Source of the DNA: Tomocerus qinae
Lineage: Eukaryota; Arthropoda; Collembola; Entomobryomorpha; Tomoceridae
NCBI GenBank assembly: GCA_020055645.1
Contig: CM034548.1
Location: 49,406,296 to 49,470,295 of the forward strand
Reading direction: 5' to 3'
DNA length: 64,000 bases
Shown here: in pieces, positions 25,431 to 36,600 of the stretch
Layout: each line of letters begins with the position of its first letter
Position numbering within the stretch: position 1 is the first letter of the stretch
Notes under the pieces: generated by a model
Told to the model about the DNA's origin: nothing
Seen by the model: the letters and a program-made list of their open reading frames with translations, nothing else
The model's database searches: none
Program-made: the position numbers and the translations under genes

Positions 25431-25959
25431 AACGAAATATTCGAAGTGAAATTCGTACAAATATTTAATTTGGAGAACGTGAATTTGCCCTGTCAATCTG
25501 TAGACACGAAAGAGGTGTGCGATCTTGCGTTGTTTAGCTATAGAAAAGGAGATATAAACAAAGTCTGTTTCCCATAATTTTAAACCGGCCATTCATTTTA
25601 CTTTGCTTTCGGATACACCACATTCTAAGTCAAAACGAAAGGTTTTCCCTAAGGAACGGAAGTTAAACATATAGAAACATTGCAAAATGACTAATGCACG
25701 GTGTGCAGAAGTTATTGAAGCCTAGACCTAAAACTTGATGGTCAAAATAGAATAAGGCTGGTATTATTAACAAAAAATATATTTTCCAATTATCTAATTA
25801 TCATCTAACCGCTATTAGAAATAAGCTAGATTCCTTTGTGTGAATTTATTCACATTGTGGTTACCGCCAGGGTTTATTGACGGGCTCGTTATTATTGATT
25901 CCCACTAAATCGACCATGTGGAATTCGAATTTGTGAGTGGCGCTATCTGAAAATCTCAG

Positions 25960-26185
25960 GAAGTGCCTTATTTAATCGTTGCCGACTCTTTGCCGACTGT
26001 ATGCCGTCCATGGGCCAGCATTGGCAGAAAGACTTTTTGTCCGCCGCGCCATTCCTGGGCCTTTGTGTGGCAGCTCATTGGCGCAATATTGGGCCAATTT
26101 GCCGACAATGGGCCATTGCAGTCCCAGTGGACAAAAGCGTTAAAGGGCCAGCATAAAATTTTGCTGCTTGGTGTAGTGTAGGTTG
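25960..26185. other. GC-rich island with TGCCGAC/TGGGCCA motifs
   Basis: Markedly more GC-rich than its flanks. TTGCCGAC recurs three times and GGGCCA five times. Both strands have open frames of 72-77 codons. Could be a degenerate minisatellite or a transposon fragment. No family recognised. Confidence 0.4.
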
Positions 26186-26199
26186 TAAAACGAGCAAAC

Positions 26200-27150
26200 A
26201 AAATTGTTTTATTTTTTTTAATGTACGACTAATTGCATAGAATATACACTGTGTTTTGTGCTATTTAATTAAAATTATTTTCCAGAAAGTACAGCTGCTA
26301 CATGCTAAAATCTCTAACAAATGTTAAATCAAAAATGTCAATTAAATCAACAAAATGTTTCCTAAAAAGTATAATACTAACATTTCTCTAAAATAAGTAC
26401 TAAATAATGATTTATACTAAAATAATTAGTAATTATAAGTATATATTCAAATTGCTGAAGTAAGTAAAAATATTCATAAGAGTATGAAACGGATAAATGT
26501 AGAAGCCCATAGTTCAAACTCATACCCATTAAAAGTTAGAAATACTTAATTATCCGGGCCTTGCTAATGATTGACTACTACATTTTTTCTTTGCAATTCT
26601 AAAACATACTAATAAAATGTAATAATTTGTATAAATCACACTGAAAGAATAGAAATGTCTAAACAATAATTGAAAATAATATTGGGGCACTAAACAATAA
26701 TAATAATATTTCTGGACGAAATTCTACTAGAACTTTCTCAAGCTCTCTCCTTATATGTTGATGGCTAGTAGCAAAATACTGACCACATATTATACTAGCA
26801 CTTAACAGCCTACACGATTACCTACATTGAAGCTACTTCTATATGCATGTTCCTTCGTGTGAAAGGGACGCAAGCATAAGCAAGGCAGTATTACCCAAGC
26901 ATAAGACGAGCACATGAGGTTTTCTTACTCCCTGTGCAACGGCTCAGTATCTATGCTGTACAGCGCATGGCAGTTAATGCATGCAGTTACCGTGTACCTC
27001 AACTCATTTGACCAGTTTCAGTTTTCCATCATGTCGTTTGTGCCAAAAATAGCAACTGAAGGGATCAACTACTAATTGAAAATCAAGCCCCTACAAGCTG
27101 TTGTGAGACCATGGACAAAGTAATATAAAACGGGGCAACACTGCAATACA
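26200..27150. other. Unassigned intron stretch
   Basis: Very AT-rich with no usable open frame, then ordinary intron-like sequence. I see nothing codable. Confidence 0.45.
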
Positions 27151-27154
27151 AACT

Positions 27155-27316
27155 ACGGGGCACGTAAATGTATCCATATCAATTGCCATCTATAAAAAGA
27201 CGGGTTACCGACAATTCCTATTATTACCATGGACACTACAACGTCCACGGAACTTGGTCATAGGGCAAAACTGCTTATTTCTATGTAATCCCAATGGTCA
27301 CTTTTACGTGCCCCGT
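27155..27316. mobile_element. Miniature inverted-repeat element (ACGGGGCACGTAAA ends)
   Basis: ACGGGGCACGTAAA on the left is mirrored by TTTACGTGCCCCGT on the right, with ACT immediately outside both ends (a possible 3-bp target duplication). The 162-bp interior is non-coding. Confidence 0.75.
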
Positions 27317-27639
27317 ACTGTATATTCAAGCAAAGCGTTTAGAATTTGTCCTCCTGAACCTCTCTAATTACATACCTGGATACGATGCACAAGACCCGGT
27401 GTCGTTTTCTTATTTAGGAAAATATTACTGTTGCATTATACTTAATATTTATTAAGCTTAAGGACCCCTCGAACTCTGATTTTAGAAAGTTTAAAGGGAT
27501 TTATATCTAGTTAGGCCCAGTGCTATATCACTTTGATTGTCTGCTTTTATGTTGACATTCAGAAAATAATCTTTGTGCTATTTTATGCAAGAGACCAGAC
27601 CACATTAATTCCTCCAATGTGATTACTACTACTAATAAA

Positions 27640-27990
27640 CCATTGCAAAACGGAAATACAATAGCAGAAAAGTTCATCCCCTGTTAGGGAATGGCTATAA
27701 TGGCTGTTTAGTAGTGTCCATCGATATGTCAGCTTTCAATCGAGCTATCACACGACTTTGTACGATGGATAGAACCAAAGTTACATTCATTTTAGCGACT
27801 TTTAATTTTTGAACCCCTCCCCTAGACAGGGTGTGATCGATTTTCCCCATTTACGAACTCAGCTTTTCTATTCACCTGCAGAACGTATCCTGAAAATTTG
27901 AACCCTTTAGATGAAACCGTTCTAAAGTTATCGAGCACAGGGATAATCGGGCAGATGGACAGACAGACAGACAGATATACAGACGGAAAA
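27640..27990 (+). repeat. Dispersed repeat ending in GACAGACAGACAGAT (copy 2)
   Basis: Diverged direct-orientation copy of the repeat at 9770-10085: CAAAGTTACATTCA, TTTTTAATTTTTGAACC, GACAGGGTGTGATCGATTTT, GAAACCGTTCTAAAGTTATC, GACAGACAGACAGAT. Confidence 0.7.
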
Positions 27991-28857
27991 AGTTTTTGTA
28001 TTCAGAGAAGATGAACTTCTCTGAGTTTACTTACTCCATCTCTATACCTGGCGTAGCTCACTAACACAGATACTAGTTCGTATAATATGGGGTGTGCCTA
28101 GTGCCTGCTCTGTTAAGAGTGTAAATTACATGTATTTAAATACTAAAGCAAAAACTCCGAGCAATATGTAGAAGGGACAATTGAATCGAGGTTTTCATTA
28201 TGAGACAAGAGTAATTGGTGAGTGAGTACTTAAGGGAGGAAGTAGAACATGAGAAGAGCATTAAATGTTGTGCTTATGGTAATTCAGGAATCCGAATGGT
28301 AACTGAATGTATGGGATAAAAGGTGTGTTTCATAAAGGATCACTAATTGTCTTAGCAACTTTCACTTAGGTGGATTTGTGGAGCAGCTTCAGAGTTGTTG
28401 GCGATCATATGTCTCTGTATGGCAAAGTGTCTTTGACGTCTTTGTCCCTTTGTGCAATTTTGTCAGCTCTTTTAAGGTTTGAAACTTTATTAGGGATTCA
28501 TCATGGAAAGTAGAAAGAAAGATCTGAGCCTGCAGTCAAGTTCTTTTAGAAAGTGTCGCAAGCATGACATTTCAAAGTACACGAAAAGCCCATTAAGTCT
28601 GCAGTAGGTATTTGTAGATGAAGTTCGTAAAGAATCTTCCTTGTCATTTCATTATTTACTAAGTCTACTCGTTCTTTAGCCAGACAGAAGTAATTACAGA
28701 ACTCAGTAAGCAATATGTCAACAATGCATCGGCGGTCGTGTCTCCTCTCATCCACCATTAATCAACCAAATACGCCCAGCAATAAAATGTTATCAAATGT
28801 CGCAGAGTTTTAATTCCCATCTCACATCTGCAATTACTACCTACGCAATCACACTGC

Positions 28858-28995
28858 AAGTTCAAGTTCAGCTTTATTAACGTGACATCATAAGCCCATC
28901 AATTACACGAATTGAAATCAATAATAACAGCTATAAGCTACCACTGCTCTTCCCCCAAAGTCACCAATAACAAAATAAAAATCTTTACAAAGTAG
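28858..28995 (+). repeat. Dispersed repeat (partner at 37098-37205)
   Basis: TTCAGCTTTATT, CAATTACAC, then ATCGAAATC or ATTGAAATC, an internal CTATAAGCTACCACTGCTCTTC, and CAGTCACATTACAAATAA- or AAGTCACCAATAACAAAATAA-type ends are shared in the same orientation. Family unknown. Confidence 0.6.
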
Positions 28996-29764
28996 CAAAT
29001 ACAATAAATTATATTTAATACATTAAGTAAAGGTCATTTCGTTTAGAGATCATTACTTGCTTCACACTCTAAATCAGCATTTTAAGGGATAGGGGTTTGT
29101 ACACTTTCGTGGAAGATTATTCCATGCCATTGCTGCTGCGTGCTTTACCGAAGTTGACCTTGATGATCATTATAATATTAGCTACACAAGTACCCTTTAG
29201 CATTAAGCTACGAGCTTCAAATTTTTACTGGATGTTCATCTCATAGTCAGAACCTCTAATGATCATTTTCATAACGATCGGTTTCATAGAAATCGTTTTA
29301 TGATTTTTTGAAATTCAAATTTTAACATGGAAGGGATAGGGAAAAACTCAAATTGCAAAACCTATCTCCTCCTACAGTTTTCACAATCACAAAGTTAAGT
29401 TAAACCAATCACAATCAAATTTTTTTTGAAGCTTCTAGAGACCAATACTGAGGTCCTCAAGTAGCGGATTTTTGATATTTTGATTCTACGATTTTAAATT
29501 GAATTTTGAAAATCCAATTATGCATTCGTGCTTCTCCGTGTTTAAGGGGCTACAGTGACTACGCACTGTGAGTGCGACCTTGGGTCACATAGGTGGCGCA
29601 TGTACTCTTTCCCTTCAGCTTTAACTACACTTACACCTGCTCCGTTGTTGGGGCTGCGAGAAACGAACAGTTTAGTTTCTATAAACATGAGGTGAAACAG
29701 AAATAGATTTTTTGGTTCTTCAGTTTTCATCTTTGAATATTTGTCAAATCATTCATGATTTAAT

Positions 29765-30940
29765 GAAAATGACGAGATTATTGAAAATAACTGGGTTATT
29801 GAAAATGACGGGGTTATTTAAAATGACGGGGTAATGGAAAACGACCGGGTTATTTAAAATGACGGGGTTATTTAAAATGACGGGGTTATTTAAAATGACG
29901 GGGTTATTTAAAATGACGGGGTTATTTAAAATGACGGGGTTATTTAAAATGACGGGGTTATTTAAAATGACGGGGTTATTTAAAATGACGGGGTTATTGA
30001 AAATGACGAGATTATTGAAAATGACGGGGTTATTTAAAAGGACGGGGTTATGGAAAACGACCGGGTTATTTAAAGTGACGGGGTTATTTAAAATGACGGG
30101 GTTATTTAAAATGATGAGATTATTGAAAATGACGGGGTTATTTAAAATGATGAGATTATTGAAAATGATTGGGTTATTTAAAATGACGGGGTTATTTAAA
30201 AGGACGGGGTTATGGAAAACGACCGGGTTATTGAAAATGACGGGGTTATTTAAAATGACGGGGTTATTTAAAATGACGGGGTTATTGAAAATGACGAGAT
30301 TATTGAAAATGACGGGGTTATTTAAAAGGACGGGGTTATGGAAAACGACCGGGTTATTTAAAGTGACGGGGTTATTTAAAATGACGGGGTTATTTAAAAT
30401 GATGAGATTATTGAAAATGACGGGGTTATTTAAAATGATGAGATTATTGAAAATGATTGGGTTATTTAAAATGACGGGGTTATTTAAAAGGACGGGGTTA
30501 TGGAAAACGACCGGGTTATTGAAAATGACGGGGTTATTTAAAATGACGGGGTTATTGAAAATGACGGGGTTATTGAAAATGACGGGGTTATTGAAAATGA
30601 CGGGGTTATTGAAAATGACGAGATTATTGAAAATAACTGGGTTATTGAAAATGACGGGGTTATGGAAAACGACCGGGTTATTTAAAATGATGGGGTTATT
30701 TAAAATGACGGGGTTATTTAAAATGACGGGGTTATTTAAAATGACGGGGTTATTTAAAATGTGATTTTTGAAAATAACTGAGTTATTGAAAATGACGGGG
30801 TTATTTAAAAGGACGGGGTTATGAAAAACGACCGGGTTATTGAAAGTGACGAGATTATTGAAAATGACGGGGTTATTTAAAATGACGTATATTTACAATG
30901 ATGGGGTATTGTAAAATGACGGAGTGATTTAAAATTATAT
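29765..30940 (+). repeat. 18-bp satellite array with 288-bp higher-order period
   Basis: Unit AAAATGACGGGGTTATTT, with variants such as GAAAATGACGAGATTATT and GGAAAACGACCGGGTTAT, is repeated about 60 times. The variant order from about 30020 repeats at +288 bp (16 units); for example GGAAAACGACCGGGTTATTT followed by AAAGTG occurs at 30052 and 30340. The unit is a multiple of 3 without stops, giving a spurious 301-codon frame of MTGLFK repeats. Confidence 0.95.
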
Positions 30941-31104
30941 ATTATGTCCTTATAATATTAATGATATAATGAAAATCAATAGCTAATGAAAGGACTTCAA
31001 ACATTTACTTTAATTTCGCTGTTTCGTTAACTGATGTTGAATTTGGTACACTATTATTATGTTGATTCGATAAGTATTGTATTTTGTTCCCCATCCGTAG
31101 GATG

Positions 31105-31260
31105 TTGTAGCAATGTAGCAAGCAATTAAAAAATTTTCATCTGTTAATTTTCATCCTTTTTTAATGCATAATACACCTATATTAATGATCTACCGTCCCC
31201 ATTAAGGGGTTACCCGTTTCCCGTTCGGAGAACGGGCCTATTACTAGTACATAATTAACT
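31105..31260 (-). repeat. Retrotransposon 3' UTR with hairpin (inverted partner at 36965-37095)
   Basis: CCCGTTCGGAGAACGGG is a perfect stem with a 3-base loop. The surrounding text (GATCTACCGTCCCCAT, CTATTACTAGTA, CTGTTAATTTTCATC) recurs as reverse complement at 36965-37095, where one hairpin base has changed. Likely the 3' untranslated region of one non-LTR family. Confidence 0.75.
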
Positions 31261-31550
31261 TTGGGAAAAGAGTTACAATAATTGTTCCTTATATTATACC
31301 ATCTTTCAGTAGCTACTAGTTTGTTATTAATATTCTTCCAAACTATTTTAATTAAACTAATTTCACGTCTTTCCCATATAGTAAATAAATTTAGTTTATC
31401 TAGTAGAGGGTTAATAACAACATTATATAACTTTTTTGAGCTTTTTGCTTTTTTGCAACGGTTATTGAAAGCCTTGAATTTACAAATTTTTGGGTAGCAA
31501 AAATTAGTTATGAATCTATTTATACTATTTTGTATTACAGCCAATTGCAA
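31182..31550 (-). pseudogene. Reverse transcriptase C-terminal part
   Basis: 122-codon frame with LAVIQNSINRFITNFCYPK, LNLFTIWERREISLIKIVWK and RWYNIRNNYC. It continues the thumb segment in position. Family assignment rests on context more than on motif strength. It ends in a stop before the 3' UTR hairpin. Confidence 0.65.
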
Positions 31551-31559
31551 TCTTGTATG

Positions 31560-31999
31560 AATTGACCAAATACTAATAGCACTATCAAATATCGAAATAA
31601 CATTGGATTAATATACCCATAATTTTCTCCGTCACTAAACGTTTTATAGAGTATAACCGCGCTAAAGCAGTTTTTGATCTGATCAACATATTCCAGATGA
31701 GCTTTAAAAGTTAAAGTCGAATCAAGTATTACTCCCAAATACCGAAACTGATATACTCTGTCTATTACCATTCCATTATATACAACATCATCATATATTT
31801 TTTACTACACTTCTATCTCCACCTTTGTGGAAGATCGTATATTTAGTTTTTTTATATTAACTTCTATCTTGTTTATTTTGCAACAATACTGTAATTTAAC
31901 AAGGTTTTCATTCAATAACTTAATAGCTACATTTACATTACTATTCTCAACCCAACATACTAGAACATCTGCATCAAGCACGTATGCAGAACTGAATTT
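31560..31999 (-). pseudogene. Reverse transcriptase catalytic loop and thumb, degraded
   Basis: Reads, with breaks, LDADVLVCW (where a Y-A-D-D-type motif is expected, so the site is lost), LQYCCKINKIEVNIKKTKYT, IFHKGGDRS, then after a frameshift VYQFRYLGVILDSTLTFKAH. The last is the conserved Y-L-G-V-x-L-D thumb motif of non-LTR reverse transcriptases. Inactive. Confidence 0.82.
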
Positions 32000-32091
32000 C
32001 GGAGGGGGCTAGATTTCCAATAGATATTTTAAGAATATATATTCGCGCGTAGCGCGAAAATTTTTGCCATTTTTTGAAGGAAATAGTCTAT

Positions 32092-33736
32092 ATTAAAAGC
32101 ACGGGACCTACAGGAGACCTGAAAGCCGAATGCGGTAGACCCGAAAACCGAATACGCCAGACCCGAAAGCCGAATGCGGTAGACCCGAAAACCGAATACG
32201 CCAGACCCGAAAGCCGAATGCGGTAGACCCGAAAACCGAATACGCCAGACCCGTAAACCGAATACGCCAGACCCGTAAACCGAATACGCCAGACCCGTAA
32301 ACCGAATACTCCAGACCCGAAAGCCGAATGCTCCAGACCCGAAAATCTAGCCATCCTAAACTTGTACACCCGAAAATCCGAAAACGCCCGAAAACCCTCA
32401 ATATGACCACCCAAGAGGTCAAAACCTCTAATATGACCACGTAAGTGGTCAAAATGGTCACACAGGATGTTAAACCACCTTGGAAACACTCGTGGAAATT
32501 TGCTTGGAGATATTTATGATTTGGGAATAGTCCCAATATCCAAAATTAGCACTGTCATCCGGGCCCAGATTTGCCCACTAAGAACTTGCATTAGATACAA
32601 TTTTAAAAATAAAGAGACGCTGGATACCGTTCTTCTTCTCGTTGACAGCTGTCTGGCTGTTAAAAAAATACTTTGAAGAGTCAAACAAAAGGCTAGATAC
32701 CCAAAGATGTCCTAACTGCTCAACCAAGTTTAAAACAACGTTTTACTTTCTAAAAAATTTTATTCCCGAAATACTTTTGGTAGGAATTTTTCCGCGGCTA
32801 GCAGAGCAGGTTAAAGATGTCCCAATGCCTAAAACGATGCTTGGAGGCCATTATACACTATTTATGGTGACATTGCGGTGAGTGTATCCATGATACGTTA
32901 ATGAAATATCGGGAAACACTATTAAGACAGTTGATCATTTTTACAGTGTTTTCGACTACAAGGGAAGATTAAATATGACGGTTTGGATGATAATTTTACC
33001 ATCTTTGCACGCCAAGAGGTTACTGATGTAATTATTCAGTGTGGTATATACGGGCCGAATTAATGTAATTGTTTTCGCCCTTACCCCACAAAGTATAATT
33101 ATGTACAATCAATTCATTTGTTAATTGTAATTAGTTTAAATTTATATTCACAAAAAATAATAAAACAAATTCATCTATTAATTGTCATTCCTTTATTACA
33201 TTCTTTTATTTTCATCGTAAAATTGATGATTTTAACCATTTTGGAGATTTTTACCATTTTGACCACGTGGGTGATCATATTGTAGGTTTTGACCATTTTG
33301 ACCATTTGGGTGGTCATATTGTAGGTTTTGACCATTTTGACCATTTGGGTGGTCATATTGTAGGTTTTGACCATTTTGACCACTTGGGTGGTCATATTGT
33401 AGGTTTTGATCATTTTGACCACTTGGGTGGTCATATTGTAGGTTTTGACCATTTTGACCACTTGGGTGGTCATATTGTAGGTTTTGACCATTTTGACCAC
33501 TTGGGTGGTCATATTGTAGGTTTTGACCTCTTGGCTAATGGAATTGAGGGTTTTCGGGCATTTTTGGATTTTCGGGTGTAGAGGGTTCGGATGGCTAGAT
33601 TTTTGGAGCATTCGGCTTTCGGGCCTGGCGTATTCGGTTTTCGGGTCTACCGCGTTCGGCTTTCGGGTCTGGCGTATTCGGTTTTCGGATCTACCGCATT
33701 CGGCTTTCGGGTCTCCTGTAGACCCCATTAAAGCAC
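32092..33736. mobile_element. Fold-back element with long minisatellite arms (Mutator-like ends)
   Basis: The element (32103-33726) starts GGGACCTACAGGAGACC and ends with the mirror GGTCTCCTGTAGACCCC. ATTAAAAGCAC (32092-32102) and ATTAAAGCAC (33727-33736) flank it, an imperfect 10-11-bp target duplication. Left arm units are GACCCGAAAGCCGAATGCGG and GACCCGAAAACCGAATACGC. The right arm has the mirror units plus six or seven copies of a 39-bp unit built on GACCACTTGGGTGGTCATAT. The interior carries a broken gene. The long duplication and G-starting ends suggest a Mutator-like origin, less certain than for the 62 kb element. Confidence 0.85.
32560..33060 (+). pseudogene. Broken unrecognised gene inside the fold-back element
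   Basis: Successive frames read NKETLDTVLLLVDSCLAVKK, then after a frameshift RCPNCSTKFKTTFYFLKN (with a C-x2-C pair), LLVGIFPRLAEQVKDVPMPK, and after another possible frame change YTIYGDIA|GTGAGT. An acceptor TTTTTACAG at 32938-32946 is followed in matching phase by CFRLQGKIKYDGLDD, ARQEVTDVIIQC, then a stop at about 33055. It looks like a former element-borne protein. I do not recognise the family. Confidence 0.45.
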
Positions 33737-33930
33737 TTACCTACATCATTTATAAAACATCTAAATAATAGTGGTCCTAAAGTCGAACCGGTTCCTGTTC
33801 CTGCTTCTATTTTGTTGTACTCTGAGTAATAGTAACCATTTCTCAGGCTTACAATTCTATTATTGAGATAATTATTTAATAATTTTACCTTGTTGGGTTT
33901 AAGCTTAAACTGTTCAATTAATTTAATCAT
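33727..33930 (-). pseudogene. Reverse transcriptase middle part, cut by an insertion
   Basis: Contains LKPNKVKLLNNYLNNRIVSL, then TGSTLGPLLFRCFINDVGKC, the G-x-x-L-G-P-L-L-F motif preceding the catalytic loop. The coding text stops exactly where the fold-back element begins (33726). The remaining open frame on that side is element sequence. Confidence 0.88.
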
Positions 33931-34141
33931 AAGTAGGTCTTTCTGAACAACATTGAATTGAATGCAGTCTTAAAATCAACGAATATTGCTACCACTCTAC
34001 CATTTACTTTATCTATACTGTCATACATACTTTGTGTAAGTTTCAGAATGGCATTCTCACAACCACGATCCGAACTGGTTGATATCTAAGTCATTGTCTA
34101 CCATTCTTGTTAGCCTTTTAAATATTATATTTTCAAATATT

Positions 34142-34420
34142 TTACATAGAAATGTCAGACCAGTAATTGTAACTTTTTGCCCCGAAGTAGGAGCCTTTAC
34201 CCTTATATAGGGGTGTAACACTTGTTATTTTGAATTGTAATGGCAGAATACATGTATCGAGTATAAAAGTAAACACAATTGCTAACGGTCGAGTCATTGA
34301 CTGAGGTATTTGCTTAAAAACTCTTTTTGGAATATGATGTTCCATGTTACTACCTTTATTTACAGAACCAATGGCTTTTGTAACTTCTTCACTAAACACT
34401 TCGACATCGTATGATTTCAC
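34142..34420 (-). pseudogene. Reverse transcriptase N-terminal part
   Basis: The 92-codon frame contains VFSEEVTKAIGSVNKGS, IPKRVFKQI and LPLQFKITSVTPLYKGKGS. These match the standard order of RT motifs before the fingers in non-LTR elements (variable helix, I-P loop, then K-x-x-x-V-x-P-L-Y-K-G-x-G). The frame breaks just after, before the segment continued at 33930. Confidence 0.85.
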
Positions 34421-34723
34421 AGTATTCTTATGATCATTACAATTATTCGCACTACTTTCACTATTTCAAATATTTTTACTAGTTAAATTTTACTCCCTTT
34501 TTTATATAACCTATACATTTCCCCAAAGTTGATTGCATGGCATTTTTGGTCCAGTCCCGGCAACATAAATATTTAGGGAAACAGGCCCCCAACCCCAAAT
34601 TAAATTCAGTCTATTTCAAATCATTTTATTTATTTATTTATCTATTTAATTGATAAGTAACAACTTCCTTCATTGGATGAAGGCATTTGGGTTGCTACTA
34701 TATATTACATGAAAATGGTAATG

Positions 34724-34808
34724 GTGGCTATTTTAGTATATAAAGTCACATATTACAATATACATTAAAATAGAACAGTTCTTAAAGTCGAGAGCGTCGT
34801 CGTAGAGC
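34724..34808 (-). repeat. Short repeat shared with 39055-39113
   Basis: As reverse complement it reads ACTGTTCTATTTTAATGTAT and ATTGTAATATGTGACTTTAT, nearly identical to the + strand at 39062-39113. The homology begins within coding-like sequence at both places. Confidence 0.75.
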
Positions 34809-34933
34809 ATCGCGTTGACTTTAATTTCACCTCTCGGGCCTTTCAGGATGACTGGCATTACTCTCCGTAATGTTACTGACTTTTTGCACTTTTTTCTGTC
34901 GTGACTGCTACACCTTCTGACGTTTCTTCGCAT
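34733..34933 (-). pseudogene. Possible BEL/Pao protease-region scrap
   Basis: 66-codon frame with VRRCSSHDRKKCKKS, then VTLRRVMPVILKGPRGEIKV and NAMLYDDA. The L-R-x-x-P-V-x-L-x-G-x-x-G-x-x-K pattern followed by a short A-x-L-x-D resembles the start of the aspartic protease in BEL/Pao LTR retrotransposons. Short and without the catalytic D-S/T-G, so tentative. Confidence 0.4.
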
Positions 34934-34976
34934 TTTTCAGGAATTTTCGAAGCAGGAGGTTTCGACGCAAAGTTTA

Positions 34977-35420
34977 TTAGTATTTTTTGTTAGTAGTCAC
35001 TATTATTATTGGTCAATCCTTACGTTCCAGTATTAATAATGACCGTTTTTTGTGGCATATTACAGACTTCAAATATAAGTGGCCTATACAGTAATTCAAT
35101 ATCATCCATCCTACTGAAAAGTTAACCTTAATTGGTATTTTTTGTTAGTAGTCACTATTATTATTAGTCAATCCTTACGTTCCAGTTTTAATAATGACGG
35201 TTTTTTGTCACACATTGCAGACTTTTCAAATATACGTGGCGTATGCAGTAATTCAATATCATCCATCCTACTGAAAAAGTTAACCTTAATTGGTATTTTT
35301 TGTTAGTAATCACTATTATTATTTGTTCATTCTTATATTTCAGTTTTAATAACGACATTTTTTGTCACACATTGCAGACTTTTCAAATATACGTGGGCCT
35401 ATACAATAATTCAATATCAT
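34977..35420 (+). repeat. 157-bp tandem repeat, 3 copies
   Basis: Copies begin at about 34977, 35133 and 35290 with GGTATTTTTTGTTAGTAGTC (first copy AGTATTTTTTG) and share CAATCCTTACGTTCCAG, GACTTTTCAAATATACGTGG and AATTCAATATCATCCATCC. Conserved between copies but with no coding signal. A remnant (CATCCTGAAAAAGTCAACC) recurs near 35650. Confidence 0.85.
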
Positions 35421-35804
35421 CAACCATCAACCCGGTGCAGATCAATATGGAAAAATGAACAGTGGGTGGGAAAAGCTCGCCAATGACGTCATTGCGAGTG
35501 TGCATTTACATAGAGGTCCCCAAGTGGGGGAATTAGGGATCGGCTATAGTCATGTAGTTTTTCCACATATTGTCACTTGTTCCGAACCCCCCAATAAATC
35601 GAATAGTATACCATTCCTTCTCAGTATATTATATTCTATTTTCCTTGATCAACCATCCTGAAAAAGTCAACCTTTCAAATTGAAGGGGTATCACCAATTG
35701 TGATATCAAAGGTTAATTTAAATTATAATTTTTTTATATTTATGTACACAATGTTGTTACTGATACAATGCAGCGTTAACGTCAACAATGCCTTGAGTAA
35801 AAAA

Positions 35805-36065
35805 GTCTCAGAATAAAGTCTGAGTAAAATAGTCTCAGAATAAAGTATGAGTAAAAAAGTCTCAGAATAAAGTCTGAGTAAAATAGTCTCAGAATAAAGT
35901 CTGAGTAAAAAAGTCTCAAAATAAAGTCTGAGTAAAAAAGTCTCAAAATAAAGTCTGAGTAAAAAAGTCTCAGAATAAAGTCTGAGTAAAAAAGTCTCAG
36001 AATAAAGTCTGAGTAAAAAAGTCTCAGAATAAAGCCTGAGTAAAATAGTCTCAGAATAAAGTCTT
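35805..36065 (-). repeat. 27-bp tandem repeat (about 10 copies)
   Basis: Unit GAGTAAAAAAGTCTCAGAAT followed by AAAGTCT. Variants replace AAAAAA by AAATA and CAGAAT by CAAAAT. Length 27 keeps one minus frame open (LRLYSETFL repeats, 151 codons). A repeat artefact. Confidence 0.93.
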
Positions 36066-36289
36066 AAAACGTCGTGGTGCGTTAAATTTTTATACCGGCG
36101 ACGGCAGCCGGCCGTCATGGCTGGGGACCTGCTACATAGTATTTTGGGCAAACTGTGTGCACTAGTAATGCAATGCATGCCTCCTTATATTCCATTATAA
36201 TAATACGTGGTATTAAATACGAAATAAATAAATCTCGTAAGCTATTTACTCCATTACAATGGTTTATTAATCATGCAATAACATAGTTT

Positions 36290-36600
36290 TAGCAACTCAT
36301 GTTTATACATTAGTTTAGGAAACAGCCACTTCATTTCTACAGATATAAATTTCTTCACACACTCACTCCACTAAATAACCTAATCTACCTGATATACGAG
36401 TAATGTTTTCAACAATTTTCATATTATAGTTGTAGGTAGTACCATAGATAGCTAGCATATACCATATTATGGACATTATATATGTATTTACTATTAGTTT
36501 TTTGTTCTGTAGGGTAAATAGAGACCTCAAAGGATATAGTGTATCCGAAACTTCAAGCATTTCAAGATTTCCAGATTGGGTCAAAATTTTTTCTCCTAAA
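36290..36600 (-). pseudogene. Non-LTR reverse transcriptase C-terminal fragment (tentative)
   Basis: The minus frame has LRSLFTLQNKKLIVNTYIMS, then IIWYMLAIYGTTYNYN and ITRISGRLGYLVE, resembling the segment after the thumb in Jockey/CR1-like elements (K-x-x-L-x-x-x-Y-x-x-x-I-x-x-Y-x-L-x-x-Y-G). Weak but consistent with the relics on both sides. Confidence 0.45.

Larger units (their letters stand above)
31105..34450 (-). mobile_element. Non-LTR retrotransposon relic, interrupted
   Basis: On the minus strand, reading from 34450 down, reverse-transcriptase segments appear in correct order: N-terminal RT (34142-34420), fingers/palm with GSTLGPLLFRCFIND (33730-33930), the damaged catalytic region and thumb (31560-31999), C-terminus (31182-31550), then a 3' UTR (31105-31260). 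A fold-back element (32103-33726) and about 90 bp of unexplained DNA split the palm. Frameshifts and stops are numerous. Jockey/CR1-like by text. Confidence 0.85.

Noticed and set aside
29859..30764. 301-codon MTGLFK-repeat protein
   Set aside because: The 18-bp repeat unit happens to lack stops. No signal peptide, domain or flanking gene structure supports it.
33171..33728. 185-codon minus frame with KTYNMTTQVVKMV repeats, and other frames at 32088-32536
   Set aside because: Explained by the 39-bp and 20-bp repeats in the arms of the fold-back element.
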